Positions 8,009 to 17,280 of a DNA stretch of 64,000 nucleotides are shown here, piece after piece. The stretch is from JARFQH01 sp963825595. Lineage in GTDB: Bacteria > Desulfobacterota > Desulfobacteria > Desulfobacterales > SG8-13. Position 1 is the stretch's first letter. Each line of letters opens with the position of its first letter. The stretch spans positions 156,658-220,657 of the forward strand of contig CAWGUE010000011.1 of NCBI GenBank assembly GCA_963825595.1, read 5' to 3'. Made by a program: the position numbers and the translations under genes. The notes beneath the pieces were generated by a model. The model made no database searches and had not been told where the DNA came from. It was given only the letters and a program-made list of their open reading frames with translations.

Positions 8009-8575
8009 GTGAAAAAATTGCATTTTTTATATATCGTACTGTCAGTTCTCCTGACGGTCGCATGGTTAAACGCTTATGCAGCAAGAGAAAAACCTGCCAA
8101 GACGGACAAACAGTTGATTGCAAGTGCCAGGTCTGCAGCGCCGCCCAATGTCGCGAAGGGCGCAACCGTCGTTGCAATGGAAGCCGACGGCAAGATGCGA
8201 ACGCTGTTTAATGGAACCAACGGTTTCACCTGCATGCCGGATAATCCCGCAACACCAGGTCCGGACTCAATGTGCATGGATAAAAACGCGCTTGAATGGG
8301 CAATGGCATGGGTGGGCCACAAAAGTCCGCCTGCGGGTAAGGTGGGATTCATGTACATGCTTGCCGGCGGAACCGATGCCAGCAATACCGACCCTTACGC
8401 ATCCAAGCCCGAACCCGGTAATCATTGGATCAAAACGGGTCCGCATGTGATGATCGTCGGTGCCGACACCAGCTATTATGATTTATACCCGAAAAGTGCC
8501 GACCCCGATACTTCGCAGCCCTATGTCATGTGGGCCGGCACACCGTATATGCACCTGATGGCGCCGGTCAAATAA
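8009..8575 (+). CDS. Conserved secreted protein of unknown function
   Basis: Exported protein, 188 aa. Starting at this GTG, which sits behind AGGTGA with good spacing, gives a clean signal peptide (MKKLHFLYIVLSVLLTVAWL, then NAYA for cleavage). A GTG nine bases earlier is the alternative. The mature part has a distinctive layout: GKMRTLFNGTNGFTCMPD, a CMD motif, then WAMAWVGHKSPP, VGFMYMLAGGTDASNTDP and HWIKTGPHVMIVG. I have seen this kind of sequence in conserved hypothetical exported proteins but cannot assign a reaction; His, Asp and Cys residues could bind metal. Monocistronic, with its own terminator. Confidence 0.8.
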   Translation: MKKLHFLYIVLSVLLTVAWLNAYAAREKPAKTDKQLIASARSAAPPNVAKGATVVAMEADGKMRTLFNGTNGFTCMPDNPATPGPDSMCMDKNALEWAMAWVGHKSPPAGKVGFMYMLAGGTDASNTDPYASKPEPGNHWIKTGPHVMIVGADTSYYDLYPKSADPDTSQPYVMWAGTPYMHLMAPVK

Positions 8576-8584
8576 GAACGGGAA

Positions 8585-8615
8585 GGGTGAGGTTTTTTTC
8601 GAGCCTCACCCTTTA
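8585..8615 (+). terminator. Rho-independent terminator
   Basis: Perfect 8-bp stem GGGTGAGG (8585-8592) with CCTCACCC (8604-8611), a T-rich loop and a short trailing T stretch, ten bases after the stop of the secreted-protein gene. Confidence 0.75.
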
Positions 8616-9280
8616 TCTCCTCGTTCGTGCCGCAACGAGTCGATTACATTTTCAATGTGCAGAACACGCGCCACTCGTTAACCTTCCTTAACGACCGGCC
8701 GAGCAGATTCAGAAGGCCTCTTTTTGGTTCCCTGTTCCGACCTTGTTTTTCATGGATTTCAAACCTACTGGCCGCTGGACAACCACAACGGCATGGTTCC
8801 CGTTCAACGGCCGACCTTCAATTCAAAGAGGCCATCCTTTTTCAGTCGCCTTGCTTTGCAATACCCTTTTGCTGTTGGTTCGGACAGGATTAAAAGTGGC
8901 TCTGGTTTTCTTTTGGTTGCTCCGTGTTTTCTTTTTTGGCATAAGCTGAAATGCTTCTTTTATGCCTTAAACGGATTTAATACCACTTTGGGGCCTGCAG
9001 AAGGGCATCAATCAACGTCGACGCATCTAAAGACCGTTTGTCCCATTCCTATCCGTTGCCGGTACGGTACCCATCTGATCATATGAACCAATGGGTGTGG
9101 CTATCTTTCGGACCAAGTCAAATAAAACGGGCTCGGAATGCTTAAATTAACATCGTGTGCCAGGCAGATCATAAGCTATGAAAACTCAAAGATAATGTTT
9201 AATATAGAGGTCACGGTATTCTGCCCTTCAATGGAAAACCATTGAATAATGAATGTCCGGCATTTAAATAGGAACGGTTC
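8616..9280. other. Long gap without recognisable gene
   Basis: About 660 bases. Three overlapping plus-strand frames exist, but their translations are rich in rare residues, have no ribosome sites and resemble nothing known to me. Probably non-coding or decayed; it may mark the right side of the old island that begins at tRNA-Leu. Confidence 0.45.
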
Positions 9281-10231
9281 ATGTTTTTAAATATTTCTCT
9301 TTTGATCCTTGGGCTCGCGACATTGACCCTGGGTGCCGAGGGTCTTGTCCGAGGGAGCGCCTCTTTAGCTATCCGTTTAGGACTGACACCTCTTATCATC
9401 GGGCTGACGATTGTCGCCTTTGGCACGAGCACACCGGAACTTGTCGTGAGTATCGTCGCTTCGTTGAACAATCAGGGCGATATTTCCATTGGAAACGTGG
9501 TGGGGTCCAATATATTTAATATCGGCATCATTCTTGGACTGACCGCATTGCTCTGCCCGGTCAAAGTCAGTCTTCAAGTCATCAAGCAAGATGGCCCGAT
9601 TATGATGGCCACATCGCTTCTGGCATTATTTCTGATAACCAAGGGCACCATATCCCGGCCGGCCGGGATTGCCCTCTTCATCGCGCTTGTCGCATACATC
9701 GGCTTTACCGTCTGGATGGCGAAAAAAGGGACTTCCTCTGAAATCGAGCAGCAATTCCAGGATGGCGTGCCTTCACAATCAAGATCTCCGTATCGAGATG
9801 TCTTGTTTATTGGCGGTGGGCTTTTCCTGCTTGTCGCAGGATCCCGTCTTTTGGTGGTATCGGCCACTGACATTGCCCGTCTTATTGGAATAAGCGAGGC
9901 GGTTATCGGTCTGACCATCATAGCCGCAGGGACGAGTATGCCCGAACTTGCCACTTCAGTTGTTGCGGCACTGCGTCGTCAGCCGGATATTGCTGTCGGA
10001 AACGTTGTCGGTTCCAATATTTTCAATGTGCTTGGCATTCTGGGAGTGGCATCCATAGTAAAGCCGTTATCGGCAACGGGAATAACCCAATTAGACTTGT
10101 GGGTCATGGTTGCCTTTTCGATTGCTTTACTGCCGCTTCTGTATACCGATCTAAAGCTTCAGAGGTGGGAAGGAGGGATACTGCTCTTCGGATACGGCGC
10201 CTATCTGTGGCTTCTGTGGCCTTCGGTTTAA
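9281..10231 (+). CDS. Calcium/sodium antiporter, CaCA family (YrbG-like)
   Basis: Inner-membrane cation/Ca2+ exchanger of 316 aa with about ten membrane segments and the two inverted alpha-repeats of the family: GLTIVAFGTSTPELVVS with GNVVGSNIFNIGI in the first half, and GLTIIAAGTSMPELATS with GNVVGSNIFNVLG in the second. The paired Glu residues (TPEL, MPEL) and Asn (SNIFN) form the ion site. ATG preceded by AGGAAC. Expected to expel Ca2+ using the Na+ gradient. Monocistronic as far as can be seen. Confidence 0.93.
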   Translation: MFLNISLLILGLATLTLGAEGLVRGSASLAIRLGLTPLIIGLTIVAFGTSTPELVVSIVASLNNQGDISIGNVVGSNIFNIGIILGLTALLCPVKVSLQVIKQDGPIMMATSLLALFLITKGTISRPAGIALFIALVAYIGFTVWMAKKGTSSEIEQQFQDGVPSQSRSPYRDVLFIGGGLFLLVAGSRLLVVSATDIARLIGISEAVIGLTIIAAGTSMPELATSVVAALRRQPDIAVGNVVGSNIFNVLGILGVASIVKPLSATGITQLDLWVMVAFSIALLPLLYTDLKLQRWEGGILLFGYGAYLWLLWPSV

Positions 10232-10420
10232 TCCAGCTTTCGGGGCATTTTCATTAACCGGGAGCGGAGGGAATGACCAGCGACGGCAGTTTTCTCATTG
10301 GTCACCGTAGAGCAAGAATAGATTCCATAATGATATAAGACTGTTTAACCCGATTCACCCCCACCGGATGAGAGACAGAACAAGCTAAACTTTTTCAATA
10401 TCAGGAGCTAAAAATCAGTC

Positions 10421-11143
10421 ATGAAATCATCGCAACCGAATAATATGATCTGCAGTATTTGCGGCAAATCCAAAGCCAGATCCATGGTGATGCCCTCAGC
10501 GCTTGTCAGAAGTGCCGTGGCAGAACAGATTAGAGCCACTTATCCGGATTGGAAACGGGAGGGCTATATTTGCCTCAGTGATCTGAATCGATTCCGCATG
10601 CAATATATTCAGAGTTTGCTTGAATCCGAAAAAGGAGAACTGACGACATTGGACCATGAGGTCCTTGAGAGCCTTCAGCGACACGAAACCCTTTCAAGCA
10701 ACGTCGATGCTGAGTTTGATAAAGACCTGACCCTGGGCGAAAAAATGGCCGACGGGCTGGCCACATTCGGCGGCAGCTGGAAATTTCTCATCATCTTCGG
10801 GGCGCTGCTTCTGGCCTGGATAGCCCTGAATTCAATTATGCTCCTTAAGAGACCCTTCGATCCTTATCCGTTTATCTTGCTCAACCTGGTTTTATCCTGC
10901 CTGGCGGCCATTCAGGCCCCGGTTATCATGATGAGCCAGAACCGCCAGGAATCCAAAGACCGCCTGCGGTCGCAGCATGATTATCGCGTAAACTTAAAAG
11001 CCGAGTTAGAAATCCGGCAGCTGCACGACAAAATCGACCACCTGCTGTCGCACCAGTGGGAGCGACTGGTTGAAATCCAGCAGATCCAAATCGATCTGCT
11101 TTCTGAACTTAGCCGGCAGCGGGATAAAGGCAAGGATATATAA
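10421..11143 (+). CDS. DUF1003 membrane protein with N-terminal CxxC motif
   Basis: Membrane protein of the DUF1003 family, function unknown. Residues 9-14 hold a CSICGKS zinc-ribbon-like CxxC; a soluble region follows, then two membrane helices at about 115-175 (WKFLIIFGALLLAWIALN and the FILLNLVLSCLAAIQAP segment), the conserved APVIMMSQNRQ with DR after the second helix, and a C-terminal coiled region. Length 240 aa. Upstream 'aggagctaaaaatcagtc' supplies a ribosome site. A small membrane-protein gene follows 94 bp downstream in the same direction. Confidence 0.85.
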   Translation: MKSSQPNNMICSICGKSKARSMVMPSALVRSAVAEQIRATYPDWKREGYICLSDLNRFRMQYIQSLLESEKGELTTLDHEVLESLQRHETLSSNVDAEFDKDLTLGEKMADGLATFGGSWKFLIIFGALLLAWIALNSIMLLKRPFDPYPFILLNLVLSCLAAIQAPVIMMSQNRQESKDRLRSQHDYRVNLKAELEIRQLHDKIDHLLSHQWERLVEIQQIQIDLLSELSRQRDKGKDI

Positions 11144-11237
11144 TCGGGCAAACAACCGTGCCCCTTTGGGGTTCGATAAAACAATACGACGGCAAAGGTG
11201 GTGTTTGCCAGCACCTGATGGTGTGGAGGAAAATTCA

Positions 11238-11750
11238 ATGAACTGGATCACCATTCTGATCGGTGTGCTCCTGCTATGTGCCGGGCGCAGGCTTTTCTGG
11301 CTCTTTGTGGCCTGTGTCGGTTTTGCCAGTGGTTACCATTACGTCCAGCAGATAGGAGGTATTCATAATCCGGTCCCGATCCTGATTCTGGCCATCACTG
11401 CCGGCGCGGTGGGCGCCATCATCGCGATCTTTTTTCAGAAAGCCGCCATCCTGCTCGCCGGTTTTGCCGCCGGCGGATATATCGTGATGGTTCTTTTCGA
11501 TCAGTTTGCTGGGTTGCCTGCCCAGATGGTCTGGCTGCCTTATTTTATCGGCGGGATTTTTGGCGCGGGTCTCCTGTATTTTGCTTTTGACTGGGCCTTA
11601 ATTTTTCTATCAACACTGACCGGCGCCACCCTGATAGTGCAAATGGTAGCATTCAACCCCGGGGTTGAAACAATTATATTTATAGCCCTGGTTATCGCAG
11701 GATCGGTTTTTCAAGCCAAACTAATGACCGGCGACGGCCGCACTCAATGA
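11238..11750 (+). CDS. Polytopic membrane protein, DUF4203/TM198-like
   Basis: Small integral membrane protein, 170 aa, with six or so hydrophobic segments rich in Gly and Ala. Start chosen at the ATG behind GGAGG; the longer reading frame back to 11070 overlaps the DUF1003 gene and has no support. The Gly-rich pattern (GRRLFWLFVACVGFASGY, GAVGAIIAIFF, GIFGAGLLYFAFDWA) resembles DUF4203-type proteins. Function unknown; proximity to the DUF1003 gene suggests co-transcription. Confidence 0.75.
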   Translation: MNWITILIGVLLLCAGRRLFWLFVACVGFASGYHYVQQIGGIHNPVPILILAITAGAVGAIIAIFFQKAAILLAGFAAGGYIVMVLFDQFAGLPAQMVWLPYFIGGIFGAGLLYFAFDWALIFLSTLTGATLIVQMVAFNPGVETIIFIALVIAGSVFQAKLMTGDGRTQ

Positions 11751-11821
11751 CGCCGGCATCTCCTTTTCCCTTTTGTATTGAATATGTCTAACGGAGATTT
11801 AACCCGCGAATTTCATTTAAT

Positions 11822-11855
11822 ATAGATACCCCCGGGCTTGCCCGGGGGTATCTAT
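11822..11855. terminator. Perfect 16-bp inverted repeat between convergent genes
   Basis: ATAGATACCCCCGGGC (11822-11837), a TT spacer, then its exact reverse complement (11840-11855). It overlaps the stop codon of the truncated VirJ-like gene and lies downstream of the DUF4203-like gene, so it can act as a bidirectional hairpin, although neither side has a clear T-tract. It may also be a dispersed palindromic element. Confidence 0.6.
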
Positions 11856-12199
11856 CTGGCTAAGAATGGGTTCGGATATTTGCTCAATAGTTCGAAATCT
11901 GCCGCCGGATAAACACAGGACTCGGAGGATCGTCCAAGCTGATTGAGATAATACATGATATCGATCCCGACAACGAGTGCACCGAGAGCCGCGATTTCGC
12001 GGGCCATGTCGACCACCCCCAGGTTCCAGCCGCCGTCTCCGGAGGCGAACAGCACCACATGGGCCGGGTGGACGGCCGGATGATACAGGGCTATCTTTCC
12101 GAAGCGTCCGAATTGATCGGAGGTTTCCTCAGCCCCAATGCCTGAGGCAACGGTCAGCATTAAAAACAGACATATAAAAAAGGCAACGACGCGGTTCAT
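11852..12199 (-). pseudogene. Truncated VirJ/AcvB-family protein
   Basis: N-terminal half of a periplasmic alpha/beta-hydrolase of the VirJ/AcvB family. Signal peptide at residues 1-23, then the family signature FASGDGGWNLG and LGALVVGIDIMYYL; similarity stops about residue 105 (YPAADFELL) and the frame ends ten codons later inside a 16-bp palindrome. The region with the GxSxG nucleophile and the rest of the domain is absent and does not continue in any frame. In Agrobacterium and relatives acvB follows lpiA (mprF) and its product degrades lysyl-phosphatidylglycerol; here too it lies downstream of mprF on the same strand, so this is the decayed second gene of that operon. Confidence 0.7.
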
Positions 12200-12215
12200 A
12201 ATGCCACCCCCCTAT

Positions 12216-12420
12216 TTAGTGTCCATCCATAAATGGCCTTTTTTCCGCTGGACGGCGCTCTCCGCAGGTTTCCAGCTGCGGCGTACGCAAAGTACGCCTC
12301 GCCGCAAACCCTTGTGCGGCCACCGCTGCAGAGCAGCGGGATTTCGTTGCCTGATTGAAAACGAATATGGACTCAACTTGCCCAGTGAAAAAAAATATCA
12401 TTTATGAATTGGACACTTTA
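12216..12420. repeat. Small inverted-end element, family 2, copy 1
   Basis: Non-coding element with ends AGTGTCCATCCATAAATGGCC (split here by position 12218-12238) and, at the right, TTTATGAATTGGACACTTT, its diverged reverse complement. The body contains GCAGGTTTCC, GCGGCGTACGC and AAACCCTTGTGCGG, shared with the copy at 48395. Inserted between mprF and the virJ remnant. An extra right-end fragment GCGGATGGACACTA follows at 12439-12452. Confidence 0.7.
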
Positions 12421-12449
12421 TAATGCCATCCACTTATCGCGGATGGACA

Positions 12450-14991
12450 CTATTTAATGCCGCCCGAAATCAGTGTCGCCAAATTGGTGAAAATTTGAGG
12501 CAACGCCAGCCCGCCGGGGGAAGCCAGATATTTGGGCCGCCACTGGGGATCAAATTTTTCCTTGTAATGGCGCAGTCCCGGAAAATTGTAAAAGTGTTCC
12601 CCGTGTCGGAAGACAAATGCCCCCAGGCGGTTCCACAGTGGTGCCAACGCCCGGTTTTCAAATCCGGAAAACGGCGCCATGCCCAGGTTGAACCAGCGGT
12701 ACCCCTGTTCTTTACCCCACAGCATCAGGCAAATAAACAAATATTCCATGACGCCGTCAGGCGCCTCTGGAATATAGCGCATCAGATCCAGGGACAGCTC
12801 TTCCAGCTGCGTTCCGGTCCATAAATTGGCGAATGCCTCGATGCGATCATTTCGAATCACCAAGGCCACCGGACAGCGTCTGATATAATCCGGTTGAAAA
12901 AAACCCAAGGAAAATCCTTTTTCCTTGGTGCTTTTTTCCCTCAGCCAGGCATCGGAAATATTTTTCAGCCCATCAATATGGGCTGTCACCGACTCCGTTG
13001 GCACCACCTCAAAACGGCAGCCTTCTTTTTCAAGTTTTCGCTTGGTGTACCGCAGTCCTTTGCGGCCGCCACCTTCCAGCGAAAAAGTTGCCAGCGGAAC
13101 GCGGGCTTCTTCACCCAGTTTCAATAAAGAAAGTCCCAGATCCAGGTAGAGATGCAACCGTTCATGTCCGATCTCATAAAATACCGTTCGACCGCCATAG
13201 CGATCGGACAACTCGCGAAACTTCCAGATGAGTTCGGGCCAGCGCAAATCGGATCCGATCGGATCTCCCATCGCAATCCAGCTGCGGCCTTCCACAGCAT
13301 ACATAATAAACGCATCGCCTTCCGGACTGAACAAAAAACGCTTATCGCCGAGCAAGGCCAGATTGGCGGACACCTGAGCCGAATTGCGCACGATGGGAGA
13401 GGCTTTTTCAAGTTCCTGCCGGCCGGAATCTGTCGGGTGAGGCGGAGCCGGCCGCAAGAGCCGCGCCGCTGCGAAAAACAAGCCCAGAACGACGACCCCG
13501 ACGGTGGCGCGTAGGAATCGAGAGGCATCACCGCCAAAGGCAAAACGCCACCATAGGCTATCGGCGTATTCCAAGTGGCGGTAGGAATAAAAACCGAGCC
13601 AGACAGAGCATCCCAATACAATCAAAATGGCCGCAATCCAGCCGGCGTTAAAAGGCTGGCTGAAAAAAGAGGCCTTGCGATAGAAGTGCCGGCGCGTCGG
13701 CAAGATGGCAACCAAAATCAAAAGCAGAGCCATCGCCTCTTCGTAATCAATCCCTTTGACCATTGAAGCGACAATGCCGGCGATCAGCAGTCCGATGGTC
13801 AAGTGATAAGCGGCATCGAGTCGGCGTTGTAATCCCCGGCCCAGCAACAGCAGGCCCATACCGGCAATACTGCCGATAAAGTGCGAAATTTCCAAAAATG
13901 GCAGCGGAACCAGCTTTTTTAAGTAAATGATGCGCTGATCGAGAACTGGCGTGGTACCGGAAAACAGTAAAATGGCCCCACCAATGAAGGCCGCGAAAGC
14001 AAATACCTGGGGTACGATTGGAGACGCCCACCGTTCAAAAAGCCGAACAAAGGTACTCAGACGCTCTCGTTTGGCGCAGGATTTCCTGCAGGCCAAGTAA
14101 CAGGGCCGCGGCGCCCAGCGGGAGCCAGTAATACAACGCGCGGTAGCCCAGAAGGGCACCGAAAATTTGATTTGCCGGCATTCTGGCGGACAGCATCAGC
14201 ACCATAACCGTTTCGAACACACCAAGTCCCCCGGGGACTTGACTGACAAGTCCGGCCAGTTGGGCCAGCAGGTATACGCTAAAAAATTCCAGGTAGGACA
14301 TCGCGTTGCCGGCTGGCAGCAACACAAACAAAACAAGACTTGCCAGCATCCAGTCCATCGCCGCGATAGTTAGCTGGGCAACAAGCAGATGGAGGGAAGG
14401 AAGCTGAATTTCCCAGTCGCGAATCTTGATAGGCGCTTTTTTTACAGCCGTTACAAACCCATACGCCAACACAACAGCCAACATTAAAATACCGATCGCA
14501 CGCAGGGAGCCCATCGGTAGATGAATGGCCGCTGGAATCGTCAAGGGTTCGAAAAGAAATACCATCCCGCCTAAGGTGAAAAATCCGAGCCACAGCGTTA
14601 CCGTGCAAAATGCGACCACCTGGGTAATTTGCAAAACCGACAGTCCCCAGGCCGAATACAGACGATACCGTACGGAAGCCCCGGCAATCATGGACATTCC
14701 GATATTGTTGCTGAAGGCATATCCGATAAAGGATGCCAGGCCAATTTTAGAATAAGACAGCGGAAACTGGATATATCGAATGGCGAGCACATCGTAGCCG
14801 GTCATCAAAGCGTAGCTTAATATGGTCAGTCCTACAGCCAACCAGAGATGTAATCCGGAAATGGCCTCGAGCGCTTGCAGGATATCTCGGAGATGATAGG
14901 TTTTCAATTCGCTGTGCAGCAACCAGGCAGCAGCCGCAAAGAGAAACAGGCTGAGGCCGGGACCTAATATTTTGCGCAACACAGATTTCAA
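12450..14991 (-). pseudogene. mprF: MprF-type lysylphosphatidylglycerol synthase/flippase, frameshifted
   Basis: Two-part membrane enzyme that aminoacylates phosphatidylglycerol and flips the product outward, lowering surface negative charge. The first frame (14991 to about 14070) holds the UPF0104-type flippase helices, including GLVSQVPGGLGVFE. The second frame continues with more helices and the cytoplasmic DUF2156 transferase domain (GDKRFLFSPEGDAFIMY, EGGGRKGLRYTKRKLE, FNLGMAPFSGF). In the 125-bp overlap, LLGLQEILRQ in one frame joins RERLSTFVRLFERW in the other: one extra A in CAAACGAGAG (about 14068-14073) explains the break. Joined length about 845 aa is normal. It is either a recent mutation or a sequence error; the two halves have no separate start signals. 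Confidence 0.85.
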
Positions 14992-15030
14992 TCCTATATG
15001 CTCCGATTAAAATTCATAAGCCCGTAATTG

Positions 15031-15060
15031 GGTGTTAGATGGGGTTTTGAATCCACTTGT
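15031..15060. repeat. Fragment of repeat family 1
   Basis: GTGTTAGATGGGGTTTTGAATCCACTT matches the right end of the two 206-bp elements at 23549 and 41277. Only about 30 bases are left, directly downstream of corA. Confidence 0.55.
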
Positions 15061-15062
15061 AG

Positions 15063-16127
15063 TCATAACCACTTCTTTTTTCGAAAGAATATTAACATCG
15101 CAGCTGCGACGGCAACCATCACGCCCCAAAAAAAGAAGTAGCTGTATTTAAATTTGAGTTCCGGTAAATACTCAAAATTGGTTCCATAAATGCCGGCAAT
15201 AAATGTAAGTGGAATAAATATGGCGGCAAAAATCGTTAGAACCTTCATAATGTCATTCATTCGATTGCTCATGACTGAATTGTACAAGTTCATTTGATCC
15301 GAAAGCATGTCCCGGTATGTATCAATGGCCTCTGCAGCGTGTGTGATCAGATCTTGCAGGTCCTTTAAAAAGGGGATTGTCTGATCATGAATAAGATCGG
15401 AATCCAATTTTGACAGTTGTATGATGGCTTCCCTGGCCGGCCGAATGGACTTTCTTAGATAATTCATTTCACGTTTGAACGTATTAATTTTTTCCATCAC
15501 CACTGGTTCCGCATTTTCCAGAATTTCTTCTTCAATATCTTCAATTTTCTCGCCTAACCTTTCAATGATGAAAATATAATTGTCAACAACGGTATCTATT
15601 AAAGCATAGGCCAGATAATCTATACCTGATCCCCTAATTCTGCTTTTTTGTTTTCTAATCCGTTCCCTGACAGGTTCAAATACATCTCCCGGCTGTTCCT
15701 GAAAGGTCAGCAGAAATGTGTCGCCCAACACCATACTCAATTGTTCGGAAAGAATGACTTGTTTTTCCTTGTCATAACGAAGCATCTTTAAAACGAGAAA
15801 AATACAATTATCAAACTCTTCAAGTTTGGGTCGTTGTCCGGTATTCAGTATATCTTCTAGCAACAGCGGGTGCAGATCGAACGTCTTCCCGATATCTTTC
15901 ATCAAAGAAAGATCATGAAGTCCGTCCACATTGATCCAGGTGACAGTTTTTGTTCGCTTAAATTCGGCTCCTGCGGCAATCTCTTTCAGCTCATCTTCCG
16001 TTAATTGAGCCTCATCGTAATCAATGACCCGAAGTCGAATGTTTTCTACCTTTTTGTTTCCGATGAATACCAAAGAACCCGGAGACAGGCCTTTGATCTC
16101 TTCGCGTTTCTTGAAAAATCTCGCCAT
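15063..16127 (-). CDS. corA: CorA-type divalent cation channel
   Basis: Pentameric Mg2+/Co2+ channel of the CorA/2-TM-GxN family, 354 aa. A large cytoplasmic alpha/beta and stalk-helix domain (to about 290, with RPKLEEFDN and NRMNDIMKVLTI) precedes two C-terminal membrane helices. The signature loop reads YGTNFEYLPEL, so the usual GMN is GTN: Met is replaced by Thr, while the rest of the motif is intact. ATG preceded by GAGGTAAAATC. Such GxN variants occur in the superfamily and may shift ion preference. Monocistronic. Confidence 0.93.
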   Translation of the reverse strand: MARFFKKREEIKGLSPGSLVFIGNKKVENIRLRVIDYDEAQLTEDELKEIAAGAEFKRTKTVTWINVDGLHDLSLMKDIGKTFDLHPLLLEDILNTGQRPKLEEFDNCIFLVLKMLRYDKEKQVILSEQLSMVLGDTFLLTFQEQPGDVFEPVRERIRKQKSRIRGSGIDYLAYALIDTVVDNYIFIIERLGEKIEDIEEEILENAEPVVMEKINTFKREMNYLRKSIRPAREAIIQLSKLDSDLIHDQTIPFLKDLQDLITHAAEAIDTYRDMLSDQMNLYNSVMSNRMNDIMKVLTIFAAIFIPLTFIAGIYGTNFEYLPELKFKYSYFFFWGVMVAVAAAMLIFFRKKKWL

Positions 16128-16219
16128 GATTTTACCTCCTCATATATGAACTTCGCATGATTTGAGCCTGCCGATCAAAACGTCCAGGGCGTGACCGAAA
16201 AGTTAGCCGTTACCCTGGC

Positions 16220-17068
16220 CTACTCAACTTTGTAAGTCACCGTGATCATCCAGGAGGCATAATCCGCATCGGATTTTTTGAGTACCTGGATCACTCTTTC
16301 TTTGAAAGTCACTTCGATGAGATTTATTTGTCCCGGCCATAGCTTGACTTTGATGCGCAGATAACGCCATTGAGCACCCTTGACATCCTTGATCCCGAAT
16401 ATTTCCGGTGTGGCCAGAATGATGGATCGATGTTGGTCGTACATGCCCTTGGCAATCGCCTGAATGGTTTGGGATATCTCCTTTTCATCGATCTCCTGCG
16501 GCAATTGAATGTCGACGTAGGCACGGATGCAGCCGCCGCGAAACTGGCTGATGGTCGCAATATTTCTGTTGGGGATCATAATCCGTTGACCATGCAAGTT
16601 TATCAGCACGGTGAATCTGAGCCCGATGCTATCGACCTTGCCGATTTCATCACCCAGTTTGACCATCTCCCCGATAGCGAGTGCATCCGAAAAAATCAGC
16701 GTGAGACCGATCACCACATCCTGCACAAATCCTTGCAGTCCGAAACCGACAGCCAATCCGATAACTGTTGCACTGGCAAAATAAGTCGTCAGCGAAATTT
16801 TAAATTCACGCAGAATCATACCGACGGCAACAAAATAAATGGTAAATGTCACAGTACTGACCAAGATGGTAATGATGGTTGCCAGCTTGGGATATCGCCG
16901 GGCGAGGCTCTCCTCTGATGTTTCTTTTCTGTCCATCTTCATCGCCAACGTATATTGGCTGAACCGGCGAATGGACTTGACGGTAAAAATTGCGACCGCA
17001 GTCAAAACAAGAACGAGAAGAATTCTCAAAATCGGATTGATGTCGGATAAAAAATTTAACAGCTTCAT
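16220..17068 (-). CDS. mscS: Small-conductance mechanosensitive channel, MscS family
   Basis: Inner-membrane osmotic safety valve, about 282 aa. Two N-terminal membrane helices are followed by the pore-lining helix with the Gly/Ala pattern GLAVGFGLQGFVQDVVIG and the soluble MscS beta domain (VGKVDSIGLR-like segment DEIGKVDSIGLRFT, IPNRNI). I start at ATG (MKLLNFLS) behind GGGA; a TTG five codons earlier is the alternative. One membrane helix fewer than some homologues but within family variation. Confidence 0.92.
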   Translation of the reverse strand: MKLLNFLSDINPILRILLVLVLTAVAIFTVKSIRRFSQYTLAMKMDRKETSEESLARRYPKLATIITILVSTVTFTIYFVAVGMILREFKISLTTYFASATVIGLAVGFGLQGFVQDVVIGLTLIFSDALAIGEMVKLGDEIGKVDSIGLRFTVLINLHGQRIMIPNRNIATISQFRGGCIRAYVDIQLPQEIDEKEISQTIQAIAKGMYDQHRSIILATPEIFGIKDVKGAQWRYLRIKVKLWPGQINLIEVTFKERVIQVLKKSDADYASWMITVTYKVE

Positions 17069-17280
17069 GCTTTTATTTCCCAAACGATCAATAAAACGTA
17101 TAATTTTGAACGGTTAAATTTAACGTCGCAGAAATTTCGCTTGTTTATGATTTTTGTTTTCTGCGATAATAAAGCGGTATATCCATAATTTTCGATTATG
17201 CTTTGCAAATCCACTTAAAGCATTCCTTAGTTGCTGGATAGAATCGAAAGGAAAAACAGGTGGGTGATTTTCATGTATAT

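Noticed and set aside
8627..9086. Overlapping ORFs of 68-120 aa in the gap before the CaCA antiporter
   Set aside because: Improbable composition, no ribosome sites, several frames open at once.
12216..12420. Insertion sequence with transposase between mprF and virJ remnant
   Set aside because: Only inverted-end repeat DNA; no transposase frame of any length.
12450..14991. Two separate genes for flippase and lysyltransferase
   Set aside because: The downstream frame has no start signal, its first 40 residues are a shadow of the other frame, and both join as a standard MprF.
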